64,000 bases of DNA from Acidimicrobiaceae bacterium (GTDB lineage: Bacteria > Actinomycetota > Acidimicrobiia > Acidimicrobiales > RAAP-2): contig PLKM01000039.1 in assembly GCA_003141095.1 (NCBI GenBank), forward strand, positions 17,347 through 81,346, in the 5' to 3' direction. Position numbers and translations under genes: made by a program. Positions 25,525 to 34,238 of the stretch are shown here, one piece after another. The notes under the pieces were generated by a model. The model saw only the letters and a list, made by a program, of their open reading frames with translations. It made no database searches and had not been told where the DNA came from. Within the stretch, counting starts at the first letter, position 1. Every line of letters starts with the position of its first letter.

Positions 25525-26829
25525 ATGACTGACGTACGCATGCCCGAGCTCGGTGAGACGATCACGCAGGGTACGATCACCCGATGGTTCAAGGAGGTCG
25601 GGGACACGGTCGCCGTCTCGGAAGCGCTCTTTGAGGTGTCGACGGAAAAGGTCGACGCCGAGGTGCCCTCGCCACTCGCCGGGACGATCACCAAGATCCT
25701 GATCGGTCTCGGTGAAACCGTCGACGTCGGCACGATCGTCGCCGAGATTGACGCCGTAGGTTCCGCGCCGTCATCCGTAACCGCTTCGCCCGCGCCACCC
25801 GTCGTACCCGAGGAACCGCAAACTGTGCCTTCAAGTACAGCCGCCCAGCCTCCAACTCCCGCGCCACCCGCGCCACCTGTCGTGGAGGCGGCGCCACCGG
25901 CACCTCCACTACTCGTCACTTCACCTATCGTGCGCAAGTTGATCAACGACCTGGGCTCTGATGCGAACCTCGTAACCGGCACCGGCCCCGACGGGAGAGT
26001 TACCCGTCAGGACGCGGAGAAGGTGGCGTTCTCGACTGAACATCTTCGAACCGCCAGCGTCAAGAGTTCCAAAGAGGAGTTGGCGCCTTCGCGTCTCGTA
26101 CCGCCTCCGGTACCCGAAGGGGCGAACTTCGTCGCGTTCAATAAGACACGAAAGATTACTGGCGATCGGATGGTGATTTCGAAGGCTACGTCGCCGCATG
26201 TCATGACCGCCGTCGAGGTCGACTACGAGCGGATTGAGTCGGTACGCCGTAAGAACCAAGGCCAGTGGCGTCGCGACGAGGGTTTCACCCTGACGTATCT
26301 CCCATTCATTTGCCGGGCGCTCGTGCAGGTGCTCCGCCAATTCCCACACCTCAACGCCTCGGTTGTCGAGTCCGGTCTCGTACTGCACGACCACGTGGAT
26401 CTCAACATCGCAATCGATCTCAACTTCGAGGGTCTGCTCGCGCCGGTGGTCCGCAACGCCGAGGACAAACGTCTCGGCGCAATCGCCCGTGAGATCTCTG
26501 ACCTCGCCACGAGGGCACGTAGTTCGAAGTTGCGCACTGAAGAGCTGATCGGCGGGACCTTCACGGTCTCGAACTCGGGGCCCTTTGGCACCTTCATGGT
26601 CGCGCCCGTCATCAACCAGCCCCAAGTGGCGATTCTCTCCACTGATGGCGTGTCGCGAAAGCCCGTCGTGATCACTGACAGCGAAGGGGGCGAATCGATT
26701 GCCATCCATTCGGTGGGAATGCTCGTCCTCAGCTGGGACCACCGTGCCTTTGACGGAGCGTACGCAGCCGCGTTCCTTCGATCGCTGAAAGATGTGCTGG
26801 AAAACCATTCCTGGGAGTCAGAACTCTAA
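25525..26829 (+). CDS. Dihydrolipoamide acyltransferase E2 (pyruvate dehydrogenase)
   Basis: 434 residues with one lipoyl domain: the lipoylated lysine is Lys42 in STEKVDAEVPSP. A Pro/Ala-rich linker (about 82-130) leads to an E3-binding domain (SPIVRKLINDLGSDANLVTGTGPDGRVTRQDAEK) and then the catalytic domain ending in SWDHRAFDG (His406, Asp410), which is intact. It takes the acetyl group from E1 to CoA. ATG at 25525 follows AGGAGAGAG; frames extending further upstream run over aceE and are rejected. Acetyl specificity rests on its neighbour aceE. E3 is probably the lpdA at 54.4-55.8 kb. Confidence 0.93.
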   Translation: MTDVRMPELGETITQGTITRWFKEVGDTVAVSEALFEVSTEKVDAEVPSPLAGTITKILIGLGETVDVGTIVAEIDAVGSAPSSVTASPAPPVVPEEPQTVPSSTAAQPPTPAPPAPPVVEAAPPAPPLLVTSPIVRKLINDLGSDANLVTGTGPDGRVTRQDAEKVAFSTEHLRTASVKSSKEELAPSRLVPPPVPEGANFVAFNKTRKITGDRMVISKATSPHVMTAVEVDYERIESVRRKNQGQWRRDEGFTLTYLPFICRALVQVLRQFPHLNASVVESGLVLHDHVDLNIAIDLNFEGLLAPVVRNAEDKRLGAIAREISDLATRARSSKLRTEELIGGTFTVSNSGPFGTFMVAPVINQPQVAILSTDGVSRKPVVITDSEGGESIAIHSVGMLVLSWDHRAFDGAYAAAFLRSLKDVLENHSWESEL

Positions 26830-26932
26830 AGACCTTGGCTTAACGGTCGTAGGAACAATGGCGTTGGCGAGAACTCACGATGACCCTGGTTCGTTCAACG
26901 GGGGTGTGTACAAATCCCCCTCGGGATCCTGG

Positions 26933-28543
26933 CTATCTCTGGTTGTACTTCACGCGAGTGGACTGACCATGTGCCGCGGTGACGGTGAAGAAGAAGATAC
27001 CGTTTCTTGATCGCGCCCTCACCGTGACCTTGACGACAAGCAAAGTGCCGGTGTCTCGAGTAACCAATACGGAAGTGCCAGCGTGACTGGTTATTCGCGG
27101 TCGACCATAAAAACCGGCACCGTCGATGGTCAGGATAACTGAGGTTCCGGCAACCGCATGGCCAACAACTTGAGTGGCGCTAAGGGTTGAAAAGATAGGA
27201 ATTGGGGCGGGCGCAGTGATATTAAGGGTGAACACGAACTTCCCCTTGTCCCCAAACGTGTCACTCGTCGTTCCCCTCGCGGTGTACGAGCCGGGCGCCA
27301 GCGCGCCGCTCGTCGCGATGAGGCCGGTGGCGTTGACGGTGAGAGCCGGCGTGCCGCTCGTCTGGACGTAGGTCACGGCTCCGTCGTTACCGCTCACGAC
27401 CAACTGGTCGGTGAAGGTGGATGATCCCACCGTCTTTGTCGAACTCGACGCGGGAAGGCTCTGCGTGATCGTACCGACGCTGAGGGTGAAGCTGAACGTA
27501 CCAATGTCGCCGTTCGGGTCACTCGTCGTACCCGACGCGGTGTACGAGCCGGGCGCCAGCGCGCCGCTCGTCGCGATGAGACCCGTGGTGTTGACGGTGA
27601 GAGCCGGCGTGCCAGTCGTCTGGACGTAGGTCACGGCTCCGTCGTTACCGCTCACGACCAACTGGTCGGTGAAGATGGATGATCCCACTACCGTTACAAA
27701 ACCCGCGGCGGGGGTGCTTGACAGCCCGCAGACGTAATCACCATCGAGCCCATTCGAGGGGAACTGAATCATGGCCACTCGCCCACCGGTGAATGATGTT
27801 GAAGTGCAGGCGGACTCCGCCGCACTCAAGGTGGCGTAGCCGGGCACCCACAGTGGCACCGCAGGAAACGTCGAACCGGTTCCCCCAGTGATGGTTTTCC
27901 ACTGCGACGGCGTGGAGTAGACCCCGACGGACGCAACACGGATACTCAATAAGTATGCGATCGAGCCCTGCAACATCTGCTGGTCGTTCGCATCTGATGA
28001 AGCCGTCTTCCCGTAGCTGCGCTCCAAGGTCTCCCATTTGTTGCCAGTTTCAACATCGAGCCACCAATGCGCTTCTTTCGCCGCCGAGGATGGCGACAGC
28101 GAACCGTCCGCTGACTCGGCGCCCGCGGCATTGTTGAACGAAACCCTCGCCGCGTTCCAGCCGAAATCGTAGGAGCAATCTGGCGAGTTCGCCCCCTCGC
28201 AGATCCGAGGACTCTGTTGATTCGTTGGCCAACTTGACGAGTGGGCCGGTCCGGGGTTGCCCGTATTCATGTAGAAAACGGGGGCTTTACTCAACGTCGA
28301 TTTGGACCAACGCAGTTCGCTCGAGAGGCACGGGTTGGTCGAAAACGGATGTCCGTCGTTGACCCCATCGATGCCAAAACCCGCGGCTGACGGCAAAGTG
28401 CGACCACACTGCGGGTAACTCACGTCGTAGCCAGTCAACGCCGGGGCTGCCGGCGTAGTGCCGGCGGCGAGAGTCGTGGTGACGAAAAGTCCAGTCACGG
28501 TTAACAGAGCCGCGAGTAGACCTTTCGTAAGTTGATTGAACAC
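26933..28543 (-). CDS. Secreted TIM-barrel-like protein with tandem repeat domains
   Basis: About 536 residues from GTG 28543, which begins right at a signal peptide (MFNQLTKGLLAALLTVTGLFVTTTLAAG). An ATG at 28576 would add eleven residues to the n-region; a TAGGGT hexamer 8 nt before the GTG favours the shorter form. Residues to about 270 look like an extracellular GH25/DUF1906-type barrel (LTGYDVSYPQCGRTLP, HWWLDVETGNKWE, VGVYSTPSQWKTITGG, LWVPGY). Two repeats of 86 residues follow (GSSxFTDQLVVSGNDGAVTYVQT), then an IPT/TIG-like C-terminal domain. Four or more cysteines may form disulfides. The barrel has WLDVET, so cell-wall glycan binding or hydrolysis is possible but unproved. Confidence 0.72.
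   Translation of the reverse strand: MFNQLTKGLLAALLTVTGLFVTTTLAAGTTPAAPALTGYDVSYPQCGRTLPSAAGFGIDGVNDGHPFSTNPCLSSELRWSKSTLSKAPVFYMNTGNPGPAHSSSWPTNQQSPRICEGANSPDCSYDFGWNAARVSFNNAAGAESADGSLSPSSAAKEAHWWLDVETGNKWETLERSYGKTASSDANDQQMLQGSIAYLLSIRVASVGVYSTPSQWKTITGGTGSTFPAVPLWVPGYATLSAAESACTSTSFTGGRVAMIQFPSNGLDGDYVCGLSSTPAAGFVTVVGSSIFTDQLVVSGNDGAVTYVQTTGTPALTVNTTGLIATSGALAPGSYTASGTTSDPNGDIGTFSFTLSVGTITQSLPASSSTKTVGSSTFTDQLVVSGNDGAVTYVQTSGTPALTVNATGLIATSGALAPGSYTARGTTSDTFGDKGKFVFTLNITAPAPIPIFSTLSATQVVGHAVAGTSVILTIDGAGFYGRPRITSHAGTSVLVTRDTGTLLVVKVTVRARSRNGIFFFTVTAAHGQSTRVKYNQR
27261..27430 (-). repeat. Tandem repeat copy 2 inside the secreted protein gene
   Basis: 170 bp nearly identical to 27519-27688, offset 258 bp, that is exactly 86 codons. 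Differences are a handful of substitutions; the reading frame is kept. Encodes the FTDQLVVSGNDGAVTYVQT repeat. Confidence 0.85.
27519..27688 (-). repeat. Tandem repeat copy 1 inside the secreted protein gene
   Basis: Partner of 27261-27430. The long identical stretches at DNA level mean a recent duplication or ongoing gene conversion. Confidence 0.85.
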
Positions 28544-28924
28544 GTCCTTCAACCCTAGGTCGACGAGGTCGAGCATTCATAGTGGGGCAAACTTAGAATC
28601 ACCTGAGAAAGTCGATCGTCCAAGTTAAACTTCTACTCACGTTCACGCAGTTGCGTCATCGTCACCAACCATGTTCGTCCTTCGTGCGACTCCCAGGTGA
28701 GCAAGTTGCTACCCACTAGTGGAGCAAAAAATCTAGGAATTGCCACTGCGAGACAATTTCGAACTCTTGGGAGTCTTGCCTGTCCACTCGGCGGTCAAGG
28801 GATTCAAACGATTCCGTTTCATTCCCAAGAGTCGTGATTAAGGTAGCAGTAGAGGTATTTCAGACGCCAAGCTCGCTTGAAGCTTGGGTTGTACGTGCCC
28901 GAAGGCTATGCCAAAGGTGGTCAC
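28544..28924. other. Intergenic region with a spaced inverted repeat
   Basis: 381 nt between divergent genes. ACTCTTGGGA (28763-28772) and its exact complement TCCCAAGAGT (28823-28832) form a 10-bp inverted repeat 50 nt apart, about 95 nt before the GH15 start. No gene is seen; TTG at 28877 is a possible earlier GH15 start. Confidence 0.45.
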
Positions 28925-31018
28925 GTGACACCAGAGTTCAAACACTCTTCAGATCAAATCGAAAATCAGGCCCGCCAGTGGTCTGCTTCTCAGTCCCAGT
29001 CCTTTCTCGCTTCACGCCTAGGAGAGGCTGGCTTACTGGGGCCTCCAAATCAGGATGCTCTGGCAACGGTCTTTCCACCAATTGCCGACTACGCGTTTCT
29101 CTCCGACTGCGAGAACAGTTGTCTCGTCGCACCAACAGGGGCGATTGAGTGGCTGTGCCTTCCCAAACCGCACGATCCAAGCGTCTTTGGAACCATTCTC
29201 GACCGCGCTGCCGGCTCATTCCGCTTGGCACCGGTCGACAGTGCTGTCCCCGCTCACCGGCAGTACGTTCCGGGAACGATGGTGCTCGCCACCACCTGGC
29301 AGACTCGCAGCGGCTGGTTGGTGGTAACCGATTTCTTGGCGGTGAGTCCTTGGTATCGAACTGGAGATCGTTCCGATCTCCATCGACGTACGCCCGGGGA
29401 CTTCGACGCCCGACACATACTCGTACGCTCCGCGGTGTGCCTGCACGGCAACGTTGACATACTGCTCAACTGCGAGCCGTCGTTTGATTACGGCCGCGCC
29501 GATGCCGAGTGGGAGTACACGGGTCCCAACTACGACCAGGTGACGACGACCAATCCCGATTTCGAGCGTCTGACCCTGACCGGTGACATGAGGTTTGGAA
29601 TCGAAGGCCGGTCGGTTCGGGCACGTCACCGCCTCACCGAGGGTGAGTCGACTTTTGTGGTGTTGGGATGGACCGACGAGGCACCTCCGTCAACTCGTGC
29701 ACAGGTTGACACCTGTCGGGCTGAGACCAGTCGCTTCTGGCGCGACTGGATTGATGGCGGCAAGTTTCCCGATCACCCGTGGCGAGAGCTTCTCCAACGC
29801 AGCGCCCTCACACTCAAGGGGCTCACCTACGCGCCAACCGGGGCGATGCTCGCGGCACCAACGACTTCACTGCCCGAACAGCCCGGAGGTCAGCGAAACT
29901 GGGACTACCGGTACACCTGGACTCGCGATACGGCGTTTACGTTGCGCGCGCTGCACGTCCTCGGCTTCGATACCGAGGCGGACGACTTCCTGGCCTTTCT
30001 CGGCGATGTACTCGAGCCAAAGGGACGAACCGTCGGCGGCGTCGCAAAGTTGAGGGGAGACCTTCAAGTGCTCTATCCCGTTGATGGCGATACCGCACTC
30101 TCAGAGACGGAACTCGATCATCTCACGGGCTATCTGGGAAGCCGACCGGTACGAAACGGGAATGCGGCCTATAACCAGGTCCAGTTCGACATACTTGGTG
30201 CGATTGTTGACTGCGTCTTTGAGCACACTCGAACCCGGGACTCTCTCAGCGAACGCTCGTGGCGGATCGTCGTGCAAGCCGTGGAGACCGCCCTGAAATG
30301 CTGGCGCGACACCGATCGGGGCATTTGGGAGATGCGCGGTGAACCCAAACACTTCACGTTCTCAAAGGTCATGTGCTGGGTCGCCGCCGATCGCGGCGCG
30401 CGCCTAGCGGCGCTGCGAGGCGACAAGGAACGAGCGGATCTCTGGTGGAGCGCGGCGCTGGAAATTCATGCAGACGTTTGCGACAATGCGCTGAGCGACA
30501 AAGGTTATTTCGCCCAGTCGTACGGATCCGATGAACTGGATGCGTCGCTCTTGTTGCTACCGAGGCTCGGCTTTCTGCCACCGGAAGATGATCGAATTCG
30601 TGCGACCGTGTTGGCCATCGCGAGCGAACTCAGCGATGGCGCTTTTGTCTACCGTTACCGGACGGACGTAACCGACGACGGACTTGAGGGTCAACCCGAG
30701 GGGAGTTTCACCGCCTGTTCGTTCTGGCTCGTTTCGGCACTGGTCGAAATCGGTGAACTCGAACAAGCGCGGACCCAGTGTGAGAAATTGGTGGGTGCCG
30801 CGAGCACGCTCGGGCTCTACGGCGAAGAGATCGATCCCACCACGTCTCGACACCTGGGTAATTTTCCCCAGGCGTTGACTCACCTCGCGCTCATCAATGC
30901 GGTGCTGCACGTGATCGAGGCGGAGCAGCGAACGAACGGGAAGTCCATCGGGCCCGCGGGTTCACCTAGTTGGTGGAGCGCGGCTGGAAAAGACGACCGC
31001 CCCAACCCGATTCCTTAG
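28925..31018 (+). CDS. Glycoside hydrolase family 15 (glucoamylase or trehalase)
   Basis: 697 residues from a GTG preceded by AAAGGTGGT; an in-frame TTG at 28877 would add 16 residues. The N-terminal beta domain begins at IADYAFLSDCENSCLVAPTGAIEWLCLPKPHDPSVFG. The catalytic barrel shows GGQRNWDYRYTWTRDTAFTLRAL, GIWEMRGEPKHFTFSKVMCWVAADRG with the probable general acid Glu, and LPRLGFLPPEDDR. GH15 enzymes cut alpha-1,4 glucans or, in mycobacteria, trehalose. otsA lies 286 nt downstream on the same strand, which favours a trehalase role. There is no signal peptide, so it acts inside the cell. Confidence 0.9.
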   Translation: MTPEFKHSSDQIENQARQWSASQSQSFLASRLGEAGLLGPPNQDALATVFPPIADYAFLSDCENSCLVAPTGAIEWLCLPKPHDPSVFGTILDRAAGSFRLAPVDSAVPAHRQYVPGTMVLATTWQTRSGWLVVTDFLAVSPWYRTGDRSDLHRRTPGDFDARHILVRSAVCLHGNVDILLNCEPSFDYGRADAEWEYTGPNYDQVTTTNPDFERLTLTGDMRFGIEGRSVRARHRLTEGESTFVVLGWTDEAPPSTRAQVDTCRAETSRFWRDWIDGGKFPDHPWRELLQRSALTLKGLTYAPTGAMLAAPTTSLPEQPGGQRNWDYRYTWTRDTAFTLRALHVLGFDTEADDFLAFLGDVLEPKGRTVGGVAKLRGDLQVLYPVDGDTALSETELDHLTGYLGSRPVRNGNAAYNQVQFDILGAIVDCVFEHTRTRDSLSERSWRIVVQAVETALKCWRDTDRGIWEMRGEPKHFTFSKVMCWVAADRGARLAALRGDKERADLWWSAALEIHADVCDNALSDKGYFAQSYGSDELDASLLLLPRLGFLPPEDDRIRATVLAIASELSDGAFVYRYRTDVTDDGLEGQPEGSFTACSFWLVSALVEIGELEQARTQCEKLVGAASTLGLYGEEIDPTTSRHLGNFPQALTHLALINAVLHVIEAEQRTNGKSIGPAGSPSWWSAAGKDDRPNPIP

Positions 31019-31303
31019 CGACGGGCGCGACCAACGTACGCACACGAGGCAAGATGCTTTTTTTCACGGTCCTTCAAGCCGTGAGTTCCTCGCCGCGGCG
31101 AACTGATGGTCGCATTGGACGCGATGTCACCGGGAATACCGGGGAGCGAGCGGGTGGGACAACTTCCACATGATCTGTGTCGGCCGTGTTTCAATGCCGT
31201 AGTTCACTTACAGCCAGGAGAAAACCTTGATTATTTGGCCACTATCGAACAGAAATGATTGATGATGCGAAGGCGACGTTAGGCTCGCTCTCAAGCACAA
31301 ACT

Positions 31304-32821
31304 ATGACGCAGCAAACCAGTAATCCTGTTGAACCGACCTTGACCGGAGGACGGATATCAAAATCCGACCCGAATAGGGCGGAATTCGTCGTTGTCGCAA
31401 ACCGCCTTCCGGTCCAGCAATCGATGTCCCAGGGGAATGAGGAGTGGCGACCCAGCCCGGGCGGCCTGGTCTCGGCGCTGACGTCGGTCTTGCAAAGTCG
31501 AAACGGACTTTGGATTGGCTGGCTCGGCGTCTCCGATCACGGAGAACCACCCACCGCCTACGAGGGAATACGGCTCAAAGCAGTTGACATCAGCCCTGAG
31601 GAGTATGAGGACTTCTATCTGGGATTCTCAAATGCCACGCTGTGGCCGCTGTATCACGACGCTATTCGCGCTCCGACGTTTCACCGCACCTGGTGGCACA
31701 CCTATGAAGAGATCAACATGCGCTACGCGACGGCCGCCGCCGATGCGGTCGCCCCAGGCGGAACGGTGTGGATTCACGATTATCAACTCCAACTCGTCCC
31801 CAACATGCTCCGCCAGCTCCGCCCGGACGTTCGAATTGGCTTCTTTCTCCATATTCCCTTCCCACCCAGCGAACTTTTCATGCAGTTACCGTGGCGACGC
31901 GAAATCCTCGCCGGTCTGCTCGGCGCTGACCTGATCGGCTTTCAGGTTCCGCATGTCGCATCAAACTTCTCTCGCATCGCGCGCCGCTTGTTGGGGGCGA
32001 CCGGCACCGACTCGATACTCAACTACGAAGGTCGCATTATTCGAGTCGGAGCATTTCCCATCTCGGTTGACAGTGCGCAAATTATCGCGAAGGCCTCAGA
32101 TCCGGTGATTCGTGAACGGGCACGTGAAATCCGACGAGATCTGGGCAACCCCGAGGTGGTGCTGTTGGGCGTGGACCGTCTCGATTACACCAAGGGCATC
32201 CAACAGAGAATCAAGGCCATCACCGAGCTATACGCTGACGGCTCGCTCAGTGGAGAGAAGCACGTGGTGGTTCAGGTCGCCGTTCCCAGCCGCGAATCCG
32301 ATGCGCACTACGACCTCGAGCGCCATAACCTCGAGCAAGTCGTCAGCGAGATGAATGGAGATCATGGCCTCGTGGGCAGCCCCGTCATCCATTATCTTCA
32401 TCAAAACCTCCCCTTCGATGAGTTATTGGCGCTCTACCTTGCGGCCGACATCATGCTCGTGACGCCCTTCAGGGACGGAATGAACTTGGTAGCCAAAGAG
32501 TACGTGACGTGTCGCACTGACCTGACCGGAAAATTAGTACTGAGCGAGTTCGCGGGAGCTGCCGCTGAGCTTCGTGGTGCCTTCATGGTGAACCCACACG
32601 ATCTCGACGGGATCAAGGAAGCGATCAGGCTCGCACTGAAGGCTGGACCCAAAGAGGACAAGGCCCGGATGTCACGGATGCGCCGCAAAACGTTACGTCG
32701 CGACGTCTACGACTGGGCTCAGTCATTCTTGGCCGCGCTACAACAAGGCAGTCCTTCGCCGACCGCGAGGGAAGCCACCGGTGCAGATTCGACGGGCCCC
32801 GATGAAACGACGCGAGCGTAA
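31304..32821 (+). CDS. otsA: Trehalose-6-phosphate synthase
   Basis: 505 residues, GT20. It joins UDP- or GDP-glucose to glucose-6-phosphate. FVVVANRLPVQQS, RPSPGGLVSALTSVL, WIHDYQLQLVPNMLRQLRP, FFLHIPFPPSELF, GVDRLDYTKGIQQRIKA and DGMNLVAKEYVTCR are all present and typical. The first 20 residues and the last 30 (ending PDETTRA) are extra and polar. No otsB phosphatase of the classical type is nearby; a HAD-IIA phosphatase lies convergent just downstream. The Shine-Dalgarno is poor, so the start may be a little off. Confidence 0.95.
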   Translation: MTQQTSNPVEPTLTGGRISKSDPNRAEFVVVANRLPVQQSMSQGNEEWRPSPGGLVSALTSVLQSRNGLWIGWLGVSDHGEPPTAYEGIRLKAVDISPEEYEDFYLGFSNATLWPLYHDAIRAPTFHRTWWHTYEEINMRYATAAADAVAPGGTVWIHDYQLQLVPNMLRQLRPDVRIGFFLHIPFPPSELFMQLPWRREILAGLLGADLIGFQVPHVASNFSRIARRLLGATGTDSILNYEGRIIRVGAFPISVDSAQIIAKASDPVIRERAREIRRDLGNPEVVLLGVDRLDYTKGIQQRIKAITELYADGSLSGEKHVVVQVAVPSRESDAHYDLERHNLEQVVSEMNGDHGLVGSPVIHYLHQNLPFDELLALYLAADIMLVTPFRDGMNLVAKEYVTCRTDLTGKLVLSEFAGAAAELRGAFMVNPHDLDGIKEAIRLALKAGPKEDKARMSRMRRKTLRRDVYDWAQSFLAALQQGSPSPTAREATGADSTGPDETTRA

Positions 32822-32972
32822 TCAACGGCGCCGGCAGGTGAAGTAACCGTTCGACGTTGGATCACGGGAACACGACCACCGCCTTGCAGTCCGACACCGA
32901 ATCTGCTCGAGGAAGAGGCGGCCCGTGATTCCAAGTGCCGGTAGGGCGCAGCGCCCTCGCTCGTTGCTGACC

Positions 32973-33752
32973 CTACAGTTCGTTAATCAAATCCGCAACC
33001 GAGGCAACCACCCTCGACGGACGATACGGGAAGCGATCAACGTCGTCTTCGCCGTCGACACCGGACAGAACCAGAATCGTTTCGAGCCCCGCATCAACTC
33101 CGGCCAGGATGTCGGTGGCCATGCGATCACCAATCATGACCGTGGCGTTGGAGTCCGCCTCGAGAACGACCAATGCTTCGCGGATCATCCTGGAATTGGG
33201 CTTACCCACGAAATACGGAGTGACACCGGTCGCACGTTCGATGATGGCCGCCATCGCCCCACAACCCGGGAGTGATCCATCGGGTGATGGACCGGTCGCC
33301 TCGGGGTTGGTGGCCACGAAATGGCTTCCGGCATCAATCAGTCTGATCGCGGTGGTGAAGTCATCGAATGAGTAGTTCTGAGTTTCACCGAGCACGACGT
33401 AGTCAGGACTCTGGGAGTCTTCGCGATAACCCACGTCGTGCAGGGCCGAGTGAAGACTGACTTCCCCGATGACAAAGGCACTTCCGCGAGGCCGCTGAGC
33501 GTGAACGAATTGAGCGGTGGCGAGGGCCGAGGTCCAGAACTGCTTCTCGTCGACTTCTAGGCCCATGGATGACAACTGGTCGCAGAGTTGACGAGGTGTA
33601 AACAAGGAGTTGTTCGTGAGAACAAGAAATGGTCGACCGGTGGATCGAAGTCGCTCCAAAAACCGGTCAGCCCCTTCTACCATCGCGCCATCCGCGATAA
33701 GCACACCGTCCATATCGCAGAGCCAATACTGAGCTAAACCGTCAAAGTCCAT
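32973..33752 (-). CDS. HAD-IIA family phosphatase (NagD/PGP-like)
   Basis: 259 residues from an ATG at 33752. HAD motif I is CDMDGVL, motif II TNNS, the conserved lysine in VGKPNSRM and motif IV GDRMATD, in the order seen in NagD, AraL and phosphoglycolate phosphatases. The cap domain lies between motifs II and III, marking subclass IIA. Known substrates range over small sugar phosphates and nucleotides. Placement beside otsA makes trehalose-6-phosphate a candidate, but OtsB is a different HAD subclass, so this is only a guess. CATAAT lies 6 nt before the ATG and may be a leaderless -10. Confidence 0.86.
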   Translation of the reverse strand: MDFDGLAQYWLCDMDGVLIADGAMVEGADRFLERLRSTGRPFLVLTNNSLFTPRQLCDQLSSMGLEVDEKQFWTSALATAQFVHAQRPRGSAFVIGEVSLHSALHDVGYREDSQSPDYVVLGETQNYSFDDFTTAIRLIDAGSHFVATNPEATGPSPDGSLPGCGAMAAIIERATGVTPYFVGKPNSRMIREALVVLEADSNATVMIGDRMATDILAGVDAGLETILVLSGVDGEDDVDRFPYRPSRVVASVADLINEL

Positions 33753-34238
33753 CTCACCATTATGGACGCACAATCAGTCTCTCTCGAACTTTTGCAATGT
33801 CTCGACGAGATGAGAGCCCGCTCAACGATGAATCAACTCCCTCGCTGGGAGTTGCAAGAAGTGGAGCGTTGGCATTTTTCACTACCATCGCTCCCCACAT
33901 CCAAGCTTCCGCCCCATCCTACGAACGCCGATGGTTAAGGAGGTCAGACCTGAGATTTTGCTCTTCGGCGGCCGTGTCCAGGCCATGGAATTCGGGCGCC
34001 GTCCAACGCTTCTGACTGGCGACCGTTGGGAGAAGGTGACACTCGAGAGTCCCCTCGAAGATTCTCCGTGTCGGGATTGAAACCCGGTCTGGCTGCCTTG
34101 TCTCGAGACGTGAGCCCGCAGGTACTCGCGGCTCGACGCAAGAACCTCTACGTCGACATCCTTCGACTCACGAGTCAAGCCGTTCGTAGCGCCCACGGAC
34201 GCCAACGGTGATACCTGAATCTTCAGCAGCACTCTGTT
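33753..34238. other. Intergenic region with possible decayed small frames
   Basis: 486 nt. On the plus strand ATG 33931 opens 49 codons (start MVKEVRPEILLFGGRVQ) ending in TGA near 34080, and an overlapping frame from 34026 continues (SGLKPGLAALSRDVSPQ) to 34211. Codon choice in both looks coding-like, as if one short gene had been split by a frameshift. I recognise no family and call no gene. Confidence 0.3.

Noticed and set aside
27261..27688. Direct repeats as a CRISPR array
   Set aside because: Two long repeats inside a coding frame; no short regular spacers.
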